The notes below the pieces were generated by a model. It did not search any database. It saw nothing but the letters and a program-made list of their open reading frames with translations, and was not told the origin of the DNA. 64,000 nt of DNA from Pseudomonas mendocina (GTDB lineage Bacteria > Pseudomonadota > Gammaproteobacteria > Pseudomonadales > Pseudomonadaceae). The first letter of the stretch is position 1; each line of letters opens with the position of its first letter. Made by a program: the position numbers and the translations under genes. Where the stretch lies: contig NZ_CP027657.1 of NCBI RefSeq assembly GCF_003008615.1, positions 1,240,001 to 1,304,000 on the forward strand, given 5' to 3'. Positions 48,014 to 56,815 of this stretch are shown one piece after another.

Positions 48014-49363
48014 ATGCGTAAGTCACAAGGAACTCTGATCTGCACACTGGCGCTTGCCGCTCCCCTGCTCACTACAGCGGCCCACGCCGGTACCTACCCC
48101 GACTTCGGCTACAAGCCGCCTACCGCCGAGTACAGTGGCCCGCTTTTCCAACTCAGTCAGTCCTACCCAAGCTCCGCCCCACCGGCATCCGCCTTGCCGG
48201 CCTTCTTCAAGCTGCTGCCAAAGGAACGGAGCAACGACTTCGAGACCTGGCGCGCCTACATGGATGCAGTGAAGGACTACTGCCTGGAAGGCAACGTGGA
48301 AAACGACTGGGACGTGCAGAAAAACAAGGTGCGCGACTGGTTCCACATGCCCTGGCAGCACTACGGCCCCCTGGGCCGCGAAGGCATTCACGGCCTGACC
48401 AAGGAAGCGCAGATTCAGGCCAAGCAACTCGCGCCGACCCAGACCACCACGGGCCAGACCTACGCGGTCGGCATCTACAACGACATCGGCGCCTACACCA
48501 TTGGCCAGATATGGAAGGATCCGCAAAACCCCAATCCGGAATTCACCTCCAAGCCCAACAGCTTTGCGGATGGCACCGTGGTGTGCAAACCGCTGTTCGC
48601 CGATGTCGACCGCAGCCAGGTGCCCTTCCTGCAGAATCCGGTGCTCTGGCAGGGCTACATCACCAAGACCTTCGACTCGGCTGACCGCGAGGTGAAAGAG
48701 GTTGCGCTGATTCAGATGGACATCGCCATTCGCGACACCCGTATCAACGAAACCGGTTGGATCTTCGGCACCTTCCAGTACAACGGCGCCATTACCGGCA
48801 AAGCTGGCTGGGACAACCTGGTGCCAGTGGGCATCATGTGGGGCAACGACCCTGAGGATAACGGCAACGATTACAGTAACCCTCAACCGAGCCAGACCCG
48901 TATCAACCCCAACCTCAAGGAAACCGCGATCAACGCCAAAACCAGCGAGTTGCCGCCGACCCACCTGGGCTGGAACGGCCGCCTCAACGGCCCGGTGGAC
49001 AACCCGGTAAGCTCCTGCCTGAGCTGCCACATGACCGGCGAATACCCACAACTGGCGATCATGAACCCAACGTTCCAAGCCAACCCACCTGCCGTAGGCT
49101 CGCCAGAATGGATGCGCTGGTTCCAGAACATTCCTGCTGGCCAACCCTTCAGCCCCGGCACCAAGAGCACCGATTACAGCCTGCAACTGGCTGGCGGCCT
49201 GGCCAACTTCTATGACTGGAAGTGCAATCAGGGCGGCGTTTTCGCCGATGGCAACAATGCTTGCCAGAAGTCCAGCCAGCTGAAACTGATGCTCAAGAGT
49301 GGGATCAAGCCTGAGCAGATCCAGCCCGTACAGCGCGATCCGAGCCTGATGGAACTGGAATAA
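48014..49363 (+). CDS. Secreted protein with a single CXXCH haem-c motif, function unknown
   Basis: The 449-residue precursor has a Sec signal peptide (1-25, ending AAHA before G). The mature protein has one CXXCH (Cys335, Cys338, His339 in CLSCHMTGEYP), the attachment motif for a covalent c-type haem. Isolated cysteines (90, 191, and two after the haem site) could form disulfides. The body is rich in Trp, Tyr and Pro and resembles no cytochrome family I can name. AAGGAG 9 nt upstream supports the start; a GC hairpin follows the stop. It may be a periplasmic redox protein. Confidence 0.75.
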   Translation: MRKSQGTLICTLALAAPLLTTAAHAGTYPDFGYKPPTAEYSGPLFQLSQSYPSSAPPASALPAFFKLLPKERSNDFETWRAYMDAVKDYCLEGNVENDWDVQKNKVRDWFHMPWQHYGPLGREGIHGLTKEAQIQAKQLAPTQTTTGQTYAVGIYNDIGAYTIGQIWKDPQNPNPEFTSKPNSFADGTVVCKPLFADVDRSQVPFLQNPVLWQGYITKTFDSADREVKEVALIQMDIAIRDTRINETGWIFGTFQYNGAITGKAGWDNLVPVGIMWGNDPEDNGNDYSNPQPSQTRINPNLKETAINAKTSELPPTHLGWNGRLNGPVDNPVSSCLSCHMTGEYPQLAIMNPTFQANPPAVGSPEWMRWFQNIPAGQPFSPGTKSTDYSLQLAGGLANFYDWKCNQGGVFADGNNACQKSSQLKLMLKSGIKPEQIQPVQRDPSLMELE

Positions 49364-49370
49364 CCCGACT

Positions 49371-49399
49371 GCGGCTCCGGAGTCTCCCTTCGGAGCCGC
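49371..49399 (+). terminator. Hairpin after the CXXCH-protein gene
   Basis: A perfect 9-bp stem (GCGGCTCCG / CGGAGCCGC) with an 11-nt loop starts 7 nt after the stop. The U tract is weak. Confidence 0.65.
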
Positions 49400-49466
49400 A
49401 TCATGATCCTTGGGCATCACCGGACATGGCGCTATCCTCTACGCCATCGCCCATTGGAGCCCCATC

Positions 49467-49901
49467 ATGCGCCACTCGCTGCTCGCCCTCTGTCTCTTCA
49501 CCAGCCTGGCCCAGGCCAGCGAAGCGCTGACCATCGACGTCCACCGCGACGCCAACTGCGGCTGCTGCAAGGCCTGGATCAGCCATCTGCAGGACAACGG
49601 CTTTACCGTCAACGACCATGTCGAAGCCGACATGAGCGCGGTCAAACAGCGCCTTGGTGTGCCGCCACGCCTGGCCTCCTGTCATACCGGGGTGATCGAC
49701 GGCAAATTCGTCGAGGGCCATGTACCGGCCGCCGACATTCTCAAGTTGCGTGAACGCCCCGATCTGCTCGGCGCGGCGGTGCCAGGCATGCCCATGGGCT
49801 CGCCCGGCATGGAATACGGTGACCGCGTCGATGCCTACCAGGTGATTGGTCTGGATCGTGAGCGCCAGGATCAGGTACTGGCCGACTATCCCGGCAACTG
49901 A
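49467..49901 (+). CDS. DUF411-family periplasmic metal-binding protein
   Basis: The 144-residue protein has a short signal peptide (MRHSLLALCLFTSLAQA) and the DUF411 motif DANCGCCKAWISHLQDNGF with a CxCC cluster, plus a second CH pair in LASCHTGVIDG. DUF411 proteins are often found near copper-resistance genes, so copper binding is a fair inference, although no copper genes are nearby here. The start at 49467 is chosen because it gives a proper signal peptide. Confidence 0.88.
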   Translation: MRHSLLALCLFTSLAQASEALTIDVHRDANCGCCKAWISHLQDNGFTVNDHVEADMSAVKQRLGVPPRLASCHTGVIDGKFVEGHVPAADILKLRERPDLLGAAVPGMPMGSPGMEYGDRVDAYQVIGLDRERQDQVLADYPGN

Positions 49902-49954
49902 TCGCCACCATCGCGCAGCTACACTGCACAGAAATCAATCCAGGGAGTGAGGCC

Positions 49955-50815
49955 ATGCGCTGGCAACGCGGCAGACGCAGTGACAACGTGGTGGATGCGC
50001 GCGGCCGATCGGGCAGGCGCGTCGGTGGCGGGCTGAGCCTGGCCGGGGTGGCAGTGATCGTCATCGTCGGCCTGCTGATGGGCCAGGATCCGCTGCAGAT
50101 TCTTGGCCAGATCGCCGGCCAGGCCACCCAGCCGCAGGTCAGCCAACCCCAGAGCGCACCACCGGCCAACGATCAACAGAGCGAGTTCGTCCGCGCCATC
50201 CTCGGTGACACCGAAGACACCTGGCGCGAGCTGTTCCAACAGGCCGGCCAGCAATATCGCGACCCGAAACTGGTGCTGTTCTCGGATGGTGTCAACTCGG
50301 CCTGCGGCTTCGCCAGCTCGGCCGTCGGCCCCTTCTACTGCCCCGGCGACCAGCGCGTGTACCTCGACATGGCATTCTTCCGCGAGATGGAGCAACGCTT
50401 TTCGGCAGCGGGCGACTTCGCCCAGGCCTACGTGATTGCCCATGAAGTAGGCCACCACGTGCAAACGCTGCTCGGCGTCTCGGCCAAGGTCAATGCCGCA
50501 CGTCAGCGGGGCGAGCGGGTCGAAGGCGACGGTGGCCTGCTGGTTCGCCAGGAGCTACAGGCCGACTGCCTGGCAGGCGTCTGGGCACATCATGCCCAAC
50601 GCCGCCACGACTGGCTCGAAGCCGGCGACCTGGAAGAAGCCCTGAACGCCGCCAGCGCCATCGGTGACGACCGCCTGCAGAAACAGGCCCGTGGTCAGGT
50701 GGTTCCGGACGCCTTCACCCACGGCACCTCAGAGCAGCGCGTGCGCTGGTTCAAGAACGGATTCGAGAACGGCCAGCCCGGGCGTTGCGATACCTTCAAG
50801 GCAACTCGGTTGTAA
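49955..50815 (+). CDS. YpfJ/PF04228-type neutral zinc metallopeptidase
   Basis: The 286-residue membrane-anchored protein has an N-terminal basic stretch, one membrane helix (about 27-43), a Gln/Pro-rich linker and a zinc metalloprotease-like domain with HEVGHHVQTLLG and the downstream ELQADCLAGVWAHHA motif supplying a further ligand. The family (YpfJ) is widespread but has no well-defined substrate. It ends in a repeat shared with the convergent HAD gene. Confidence 0.9.
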   Translation: MRWQRGRRSDNVVDARGRSGRRVGGGLSLAGVAVIVIVGLLMGQDPLQILGQIAGQATQPQVSQPQSAPPANDQQSEFVRAILGDTEDTWRELFQQAGQQYRDPKLVLFSDGVNSACGFASSAVGPFYCPGDQRVYLDMAFFREMEQRFSAAGDFAQAYVIAHEVGHHVQTLLGVSAKVNAARQRGERVEGDGGLLVRQELQADCLAGVWAHHAQRRHDWLEAGDLEEALNAASAIGDDRLQKQARGQVVPDAFTHGTSEQRVRWFKNGFENGQPGRCDTFKATRL

Positions 50816-50817
50816 CC

Positions 50818-50906
50818 GTAGGGCGGATCGGGACGCCGGCCGTTCGTAGCGCAGCGAACAGTCCGCCTGCGCCCACGGCGTACTGCCTACGGCGATTACG
50901 CCCTAC
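50818..50906. repeat. GTAGGGCGG...CCCTAC repeat between convergent genes
   Basis: It starts GTAGGGCGGATCGGGACGCC and ends GATTACGCCCTAC, related to 30597-30766 and 63306-63472. The TAG stop of the HAD gene (50903-50905) is the TAG of the terminal GTAGGG. Confidence 0.75.
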
Positions 50907-51493
50907 AGAAGCGCCAGCAGCTCCCCGCAATCGCGCGCATGCAGCTCGGTCAGCTCCGGCCAGGGGTTGTCCGGTAGGTTGACCAGCACGCCACGTGCGC
51001 CAGCGGCCTGGGCACATTCCAGATCGAAGCGATAATCGCCGACCATCACCAGCTCCTGCGGCGTTACCGCCCAGCGCTCAGCCAGATGCAAAAGGCCGCC
51101 CGGGTGCGGCTTGGGCGGCGCTTCGTCGCGGCCGAGAATGTCGGCGATGGAGAAACAGTCATCCAGCCCGATGGCCTGCAGCGTCAGCAGCGCCAACTCA
51201 TGCGCATTGCGCGTGAGGATGCCGAGCTGGCAACCCCGCTCGCACAGCGCACGCACCAACTCGATGGCGCCCGGCGCCGGACGTGAGACCAGCGCCAGCT
51301 CGCGCTCGTGCTCGAGCAGCCAGGCATGCTTCTGCGCCGCTTCCTCTGACGGCAGCGCCGCCAGGTGATGGAGGATGTCGTCGTCCTGGGGAATGCCCAG
51401 CATCCGCTTGATTGCCGGAAAATCATGCACCGCCAGGGTCAGGGTGCCGTCCATGTCGAACACCCAGTGGCGCGCGTCGCGCAATGCGTTCAC
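50903..51493 (-). CDS. HAD-superfamily hydrolase, subfamily IA
   Basis: The 196-residue phosphatase-like protein has motif I VFDMDGTLT (Asp13, Asp15), motif II ILTRN, the Lys in PPKPHPGG and motif IV VMVGDYRFDLECA. The cap domain is short and helical, as in phosphoglycolate phosphatase or GPH-like enzymes. Substrate unknown. It starts with GTG overlapping the tesB TGA by 4 nt, so it is cotranscribed with tesB. Confidence 0.9.
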   Translation of the reverse strand: MNALRDARHWVFDMDGTLTLAVHDFPAIKRMLGIPQDDDILHHLAALPSEEAAQKHAWLLEHERELALVSRPAPGAIELVRALCERGCQLGILTRNAHELALLTLQAIGLDDCFSIADILGRDEAPPKPHPGGLLHLAERWAVTPQELVMVGDYRFDLECAQAAGARGVLVNLPDNPWPELTELHARDCGELLALL

Positions 51494-52359
51494 TTCCAGT
51501 CCTCACGCACGCGGGTCAGACCTTCCTGAGCGACCGAGGCCACCAGCTCGCCCTGGCGGTTGTAGATGCTCGCACGGGAAAAGCCGCGCGCATTACCGGC
51601 CCAGGGGCTGTCCATGGCGTACAACAGCCAGTCATCCATGCGCAGGTTGCGGTGGAACCATAGCGAATGGTCGAGGCTGGCCACCTGCATGAACTTCTGG
51701 AACACCGACACGCCATGGGGCTGCATCGAGGTGGTCAGCAGGTTGAAGTCACTGGCATAAGCCAACAGGTACTTGTGCAGTTGCGGGTCGTCCGGCAACT
51801 CGCCGGCGGCACGGAACCAGACGTACTTGACCGGCTCGCAGGGTTGCGGCGCGAAGGGATTGATCAACGTGACCGGGCGGATCTCGATCGGTTTGTCGCT
51901 GATCGCACGCTCGCGCAGACGCTCGGGAATCATCGGTGCGACCATGCGCGCCAGTTCGGTTTCCGACTTCAGACCCTCGGGGCCGGGTACGTCCGGCATC
52001 TGGCTCTGGTGGTGGAACCCCTCTTCGTCATATTGAAACGACGCACTGCAGAAGAAGATCGGTTTGCCCTTCTGCACCGCCACCACGCGACGGGTGCTGA
52101 AGCTGCCACCATCACGAGTGCGCTCGACCTGGTACACCACTGGCAGGCTGGCGTCACCGGGGCGCAGGAAGTAGCCGTGCATGGAGTGCACGTGGCGTGC
52201 CTCCTCGACCGTCTGACTGCCAGCGGATATGCATTGGCCAAGCACCTGGCCGCCGAACAGCTGGCGGAAACCCAGATCCTGGCTGCGGCCACGGAACAGG
52301 TTTTCCTCGATCTGCTCCAGGCTGAGCAGCGCCACCAGATCGTCGAGCACCTGGGTCAT
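51490..52359 (-). CDS. tesB: Acyl-CoA thioesterase II
   Basis: TesB hydrolyses medium- and long-chain acyl-CoA to free acid and CoA. The product has 289 residues forming two hotdog domains, with LFRGRSQDLGFRQLFGGQVLGQ near the N-terminus and the catalytic Asp segment in LLAYASDFNLLTTSM plus SLDHSLWFHR. I start at 52359 (MTQVLDDLVALL), the family start; the longer open frame runs into the next gene. It overlaps the SagB-like gene by 4 nt. Confidence 0.94.
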   Translation of the reverse strand: MTQVLDDLVALLSLEQIEENLFRGRSQDLGFRQLFGGQVLGQCISAGSQTVEEARHVHSMHGYFLRPGDASLPVVYQVERTRDGGSFSTRRVVAVQKGKPIFFCSASFQYDEEGFHHQSQMPDVPGPEGLKSETELARMVAPMIPERLRERAISDKPIEIRPVTLINPFAPQPCEPVKYVWFRAAGELPDDPQLHKYLLAYASDFNLLTTSMQPHGVSVFQKFMQVASLDHSLWFHRNLRMDDWLLYAMDSPWAGNARGFSRASIYNRQGELVASVAQEGLTRVREDWK

Positions 52360-53960
52360 GGATTGTCTCCTCGGGCAGGGGGTAATCGCGGTTGTGAATA
52401 GGCCGGCAGGGAGGTCAGGCGCTCGTCCCATACGGCGCGGCCAAGGGTGAAATGGTAAAGACTTTGCCAGCCGCTGTCGGCATCTCCGAGCAATTCCCTT
52501 AACGCATCGTCGAAGTAGCAGCCGATGCCGGTACCGGAAAGCCCCGCTGCCTCGGCCTCCAGATACAACAACTGGCCGACCTGACCGCATTCCCAGTAGA
52601 GCCTGGGATAACGCCAGTTGCCATTGGCAACGGCGCGCCCCACCTGCGCCAGCATGGCCAAGGCCACGCAGCCGTCGGCAGCGATGTCCTGGCCGCAACT
52701 GAGAAAACCCGCCAGACCACGGGTATCGCCTTCGAGCAGGCGATACAGCGGCAGGTCATCGTCCACCCGCAGCCACAGATAATCCTCGCGCAGCGGCTGC
52801 ACACCGCTGCCGCTGCGATCCAGCCAGTACAGGCCAGGCGTCAGCCCCTGCACACGATGGACGAACAGCAACAGGTCGATCTCGCTCGGTTCACCGGTGA
52901 CGGCGAACGGCACTGGCGATTGCGCCGGCATCAGACGGCGCAGCCAGGCCAGCAACAGCTCGGCCTGAATGCCGCTGCGACCATCCATGCTCTGCGCACT
53001 GCGCCGGCGATGCAGGATGGGTCTCAAGGGCAGGCCGGGGTTGTCGGCGCGCACGCTGGCGGTATCCAGCTTCCATGGGCCGCGCGGGCGGGCCGGCGCG
53101 CGGCACAGGTCATGCACGCGCTGCAGTTCCGGCCACTGCCGATACTCGCGCGACAGACGATTCGGCGTGCCGATACGCTCCAACTGCGCCAACCCCATCA
53201 ATAGCTTCTCGGGCAGCGGGAACTCCATCGCCTGCGCCGGGCCGATCCATAGCAGGCAGTCGCCGTGTTCGGCTTCGTAGAAACCCTCGCAATCCAACCC
53301 CAGCAAGCCGTCCAGACGTGCTTCGTCCACGCCCTGCAGCATCCGTACTTGCCAGCCCTGCACACTGGCGGCGATGGCCAGCGCTGCCAGGGCATGCCCC
53401 AGATCATGCTGACAATAGCGATAGGCGCGCTCGCCGTACTTCCAGGCCTCGCGCCAGGCGATGCTGCTCAGACCGAGGAGAAAACCACCCGGCGGTAGGC
53501 TGTTCGCAAGCCGCTGGCCCAGCGGCGCCGGCAAGTCACTGCGCACCTCCAGGGCATGGATATCCGGGGCATAGTGGGCCAGCACGCCGTCGTCGCCCAC
53601 CACGCCCGGCGGCAACAGCAGATAAGCCTCGGTTGGGTGCAGGTTGCCGGATGACGGGTTGACCCGCAGCGCCCAGCGACTGCCCCCGGCCTCCTTCCAG
53701 GCGGAAATGGCCAGGCTGTCGTACAGCAGTTGCGAGATGCTGGCTCGGTCGAGCGGTGCAGGCGGCGTCTGCAGCCCGGCGAAAGCCGCGTCGTACACCG
53801 GCCCCTCTTCCAGTGGGCGGTGGTACAACTCAATCAACCGGGCGCCCTCGTAGCGGCGAAACGGCGCAGGTTGGGTCGACCAGTCCAGTTGCCCCGGCCC
53901 CGGCGCGAAGCGCTCGGGCGCGTGTTTGCTGAGCTGATGATAGGCGAGCACATCCGTCAT
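52356..53960 (-). CDS. SagB/ThcOx-type oxidoreductase with two nitroreductase domains
   Basis: The 534-residue protein has two nitroreductase-fold domains in tandem: residues ~75-250 with LRVNPSSGNLHPTEAYLL, and ~320-510 with ILHRRRSAQSMDGRSGIQ and CGQVGQLLYLEAEAAGLSGTGIG. SagB-type dehydrogenases oxidise azolines to azoles in TOMM peptide biosynthesis, using FMN. No cyclodehydratase, YcaO or precursor-peptide gene is nearby, so this is probably a stand-alone member of the family with another substrate. Its stop overlaps tesB and its start overlaps the GNAT gene, each by 4 nt. Confidence 0.83.
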   Translation of the reverse strand: MTDVLAYHQLSKHAPERFAPGPGQLDWSTQPAPFRRYEGARLIELYHRPLEEGPVYDAAFAGLQTPPAPLDRASISQLLYDSLAISAWKEAGGSRWALRVNPSSGNLHPTEAYLLLPPGVVGDDGVLAHYAPDIHALEVRSDLPAPLGQRLANSLPPGGFLLGLSSIAWREAWKYGERAYRYCQHDLGHALAALAIAASVQGWQVRMLQGVDEARLDGLLGLDCEGFYEAEHGDCLLWIGPAQAMEFPLPEKLLMGLAQLERIGTPNRLSREYRQWPELQRVHDLCRAPARPRGPWKLDTASVRADNPGLPLRPILHRRRSAQSMDGRSGIQAELLLAWLRRLMPAQSPVPFAVTGEPSEIDLLLFVHRVQGLTPGLYWLDRSGSGVQPLREDYLWLRVDDDLPLYRLLEGDTRGLAGFLSCGQDIAADGCVALAMLAQVGRAVANGNWRYPRLYWECGQVGQLLYLEAEAAGLSGTGIGCYFDDALRELLGDADSGWQSLYHFTLGRAVWDERLTSLPAYSQPRLPPARGDNP

Positions 53961-54517
53961 CGCCGCGCCTCCCAGTGCTCGCGGCGGATGCGATAGAGCA
54001 CGTGCGGCTGCAGGGGATGACCATCCGGCACCCGTGGGTGGAGGAAATCGCCGCTCTCGTCACGCTGCATACCGATGCTGCGCATTACCGCTTGCGACGG
54101 CAGGTTGGCCGGCACGGTGAAGCTCAATACCTCATCCAGCCCAAGCTGCTCGAAGGCCACGATCAATGAAGCGCGCGCTGCCTCACTGGCGTAGCCATGA
54201 CGCCAGTGGGACCGAGCCAAGCGCCAGCCAATCTCCACGGCAGGCACGAAAGGCGCCTCGAAGCTGACCTGCGCCAGGCCGGTGACACCGATCAGCTCGC
54301 CAGTGTCGCGCCGCTCCAGCGCCCAGAAGCCAAAACCGTGCTCATCGAAATGCGCACGGATGCGCGCCAGCAATTGCGCGCTCTGCTCGGCGTCCAGAGG
54401 GGCAGGAAAATGACGCATAACCTCCGCATCGGCATTGAGTGCTATCAGCGCCGGCAGGTCATTGTCGCGCCAGGTACGCAGCAAGAGCCGCTCGGAAGAG
54501 GTTTCGATCAGGGGCAT
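53957..54517 (-). CDS. GNAT-family N-acetyltransferase (RimJ/RimL-like)
   Basis: The 186-residue acetyltransferase has the acetyl-CoA binding segment RSHWRHGYASEAARASLIVAF and the N-terminal SERLLLRTWRDNDLPALIALNADAEV pattern of the RimJ/RimL/ribosomal-protein acetyltransferase group. Substrate unknown. It is first in a four-gene overlapping run (GNAT, SagB-like, tesB, HAD), divergent from the HDAC-like gene. Confidence 0.88.
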   Translation of the reverse strand: MPLIETSSERLLLRTWRDNDLPALIALNADAEVMRHFPAPLDAEQSAQLLARIRAHFDEHGFGFWALERRDTGELIGVTGLAQVSFEAPFVPAVEIGWRLARSHWRHGYASEAARASLIVAFEQLGLDEVLSFTVPANLPSQAVMRSIGMQRDESGDFLHPRVPDGHPLQPHVLYRIRREHWEARR

Positions 54518-54575
54518 GGCGATTGTCTCGATTGGCTGCGACCATGAGTCGTCAATTCGATGAGACCTTTATTGT

Positions 54576-55496
54576 ATGCCGCTACCGCTGGTCTACCACG
54601 AGGATTACAGCCCACCCTTTCCGGCCGGGCACCGTTTCCCCATGGAGAAATTCCGCCTGTTGCGCGATCACCTGATCGACAGCGGTCTGACCACCGATGC
54701 CGGGCTGCAACGCCCCGAGCTGTGCCCGGCGCAGATTCTCACCCTGGCCCACTGCCCGGACTACATCGCCCGCTATATGGCCGGCGAGCTGTCGCATGAG
54801 GATCAGCGTCGCCTTGGCCTGCCCTGGAGCGCAGCCCTGGCGCAACGCACCGTACGTGCCGTGGGCGGTTCGCTGCTGACTGCCGAACTGGCGCTCAGCC
54901 ATGGCCTGGCCTGCCACCTGGCCGGCGGCACGCACCACGCGCACTACGACTTTCCTTCCGGTTTCTGCATCTTCAACGACCTGGCAGTGATCGCTCGCTA
55001 CCTATTGGAGGCCGGCCGCGTGCAGCGCGTGTTGATCTTCGACTGCGATGTGCACCAGGGCGACGGCACCGCACGCCTGCTGACGGACGTACCGGATGCC
55101 GTCACCGTATCGTTGCATTGCGAACAGAACTTCCCGGCACGCAAGGCCGAAAGCGACTGGGACATTCCACTGCCACGCGGTATGGGTGACGAGGACTACC
55201 TCAAGGTTGTGGACAGCACGCTCGACTACCTGCTGCCGCTCTACCAGCCGGATCTGGTGCTCTACGACGCGGGCGTCGACGTGCACAAGGACGATGCTCT
55301 GGGCTACCTGCAACTCACCGACGCCGGACTCGCCGCTCGCGACGAAGCCGTGCTGCAGCACTGCCTGGGTCGCGACATTCCAGTAATGGGCGTAATCGGC
55401 GGCGGCTACTCCAAGGATCACGCCGCCCTCGCCCGCCGCCACGGCATCCTGCATCACAGCGCGGCCAAGGTTTGGGCTGCGCGCGGGTTGGGCTAG
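54576..55496 (+). CDS. Histone-deacetylase-family (acetylpolyamine/acetoin-type) amidohydrolase
   Basis: The 306-residue zinc hydrolase of the arginase/deacetylase fold has the paired histidines His120-His121 (GGTHHAHYD), zinc ligands Asp158 and His160 (DCDVHQGDG), a further Asp in YDAGVDVH and the catalytic Tyr in GGGYSKD. Bacterial members deacetylate polyamines, acetoin-pathway compounds or proteins; the substrate is not evident. No strong ribosome site precedes the ATG. A repeat doublet follows the stop. Confidence 0.9.
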   Translation: MPLPLVYHEDYSPPFPAGHRFPMEKFRLLRDHLIDSGLTTDAGLQRPELCPAQILTLAHCPDYIARYMAGELSHEDQRRLGLPWSAALAQRTVRAVGGSLLTAELALSHGLACHLAGGTHHAHYDFPSGFCIFNDLAVIARYLLEAGRVQRVLIFDCDVHQGDGTARLLTDVPDAVTVSLHCEQNFPARKAESDWDIPLPRGMGDEDYLKVVDSTLDYLLPLYQPDLVLYDAGVDVHKDDALGYLQLTDAGLAARDEAVLQHCLGRDIPVMGVIGGGYSKDHAALARRHGILHHSAAKVWAARGLG

Positions 55497-55502
55497 CCCC
55501 TC

Positions 55503-55555
55503 GTAGGGCGGGTGCAACCCGCCAATTCACCGGTGGCGGGTTTCACCCGCCCTAC
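55503..55555. repeat. GTAGGGCGGG-type palindromic doublet
   Basis: Arms GTAGGGCGGGTGCAACCCGC (55503-55522, plus C) and GCGGGTTTCACCCGCCCTAC (55536-55555) form an inverted pair, each arm itself palindromic, between the convergent HDAC-like and aminotransferase genes. A bidirectional terminator role is plausible. Confidence 0.85.
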
Positions 55556-55568
55556 GACAGAGCGTTGA

Positions 55569-56702
55569 TCAGCCGGCCTGCACCTTGTCCAACGCCTGCT
55601 CCAGCGTCTTCACCGTGCGCTCGATATGGCCCAGCTTGTCCAGCCCGAACAGGCCGAGGCGGAAGGTCTGGAAGTCGGCGGGCTCGTCGCATTGCAGTGG
55701 TACGCCGGCGGCAATCTGCAGGCCGATGGCGGAGAACTTGGCGCCGGTCTTGATCTGCGCGTCATCCGTGTAGCAGACCACCACGCCCGGTGCCTCGAAA
55801 CCCTTGGCCGCGACGCTCTTGAAGCCACGCGCCGCCAGCAGTGCACGCACCCGGTCGCCGAGTTCCTGCTGTTGCTGGCGCACCCGGTCGAAACCGAGGG
55901 CCTTGGCCTCGAACATGGCATCACGGAAATGCGCCAGCGCATCGCTGGGCATGGTGGCGTGGTAGGCGTGGCCGCCCTGCTCATAGGCCTGCATGATCTG
56001 CAGCCACTTCTTTAGGTCACAGGCGAAGCTGGTGCTCTGGGTGGCCTCGACGCGCGCCTGGGCGGCCTCGCTGAGCATCACCAGGGCGCAGCACGGCGAA
56101 GCGCTCCAGCCTTTCTGCGGTGCGCTGATCAGCACGTCGATGCCACAGGCCTGCATGTCCACCCAGAGGGTGCCGGAGGCGATGCAGTCGAGCACGAACA
56201 GGCCACCAACGGCGTGCACCGCGTCGCTCACCGCGCGCAGGTAGTCGTCCGGCAGGATCATGCCCGAGGAGGTTTCGACGTGCGGGGCAAATACCACCTG
56301 CGGTTTCTCGGCAGCGATAGTCGCCAGCACCTCGTCCAGTGGTGCCGGGGCGAAGGCGGCCTGGCTACCCTCTGCCACCGGGCGTGCCTTCAGTACCAAG
56401 GACTGGGCGGGAATCCGGCCCATCTCGAAAATCTGCGTCCAGCGGTAGCTGAACCAGCCGTTGCGGATCACCAGACACTTCTGATCGGTCGCCAACTGCC
56501 GCGCCACCGCCTCCATGCCATAGGTGCCGCTGCCAGGCACCACCGCCACGGCATGGGCGTTGTAGACCTGCTTCAGGGTGGCCGAAATATCGCGCATCAC
56601 GCCCTGGAACGACTGCGACATATGGTTCAGCGAGCGGTCGGTGTAGACCACCGAATATTCGATCAGGCCATCGGGATCGATGTCGGGGCAGATATGGGAC
56701 AT
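55569..56702 (-). CDS. Class V aminotransferase (alanine-glyoxylate/serine-pyruvate type)
   Basis: The 377-residue PLP-dependent aminotransferase has the cofactor Lys in SAPQKGWSASPCCALVML and the GSGTYGMEAVARQL phosphate-contact region, and matches the alanine-glyoxylate/serine-glyoxylate subgroup. The C-terminal GAKFSAIGLQIAAGVPLQCDEP segment is an unusual family feature seen in related pseudomonad proteins. The start at 56702 (MSHICPDIDPDG) is preferred over the longer frame. Substrate pair unproven. Confidence 0.87.
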   Translation of the reverse strand: MSHICPDIDPDGLIEYSVVYTDRSLNHMSQSFQGVMRDISATLKQVYNAHAVAVVPGSGTYGMEAVARQLATDQKCLVIRNGWFSYRWTQIFEMGRIPAQSLVLKARPVAEGSQAAFAPAPLDEVLATIAAEKPQVVFAPHVETSSGMILPDDYLRAVSDAVHAVGGLFVLDCIASGTLWVDMQACGIDVLISAPQKGWSASPCCALVMLSEAAQARVEATQSTSFACDLKKWLQIMQAYEQGGHAYHATMPSDALAHFRDAMFEAKALGFDRVRQQQQELGDRVRALLAARGFKSVAAKGFEAPGVVVCYTDDAQIKTGAKFSAIGLQIAAGVPLQCDEPADFQTFRLGLFGLDKLGHIERTVKTLEQALDKVQAG

Positions 56703-56815
56703 AGCGGACTCCAGCCGAAAAGGTTCGACCAGAACCTGCCCTAACCCCGGGCAAATGACAAGGCCAGGGAGCACTCGGGTAGAATGCGCAACCTTCCGCC
56801 GACTGTCCCGCCATC

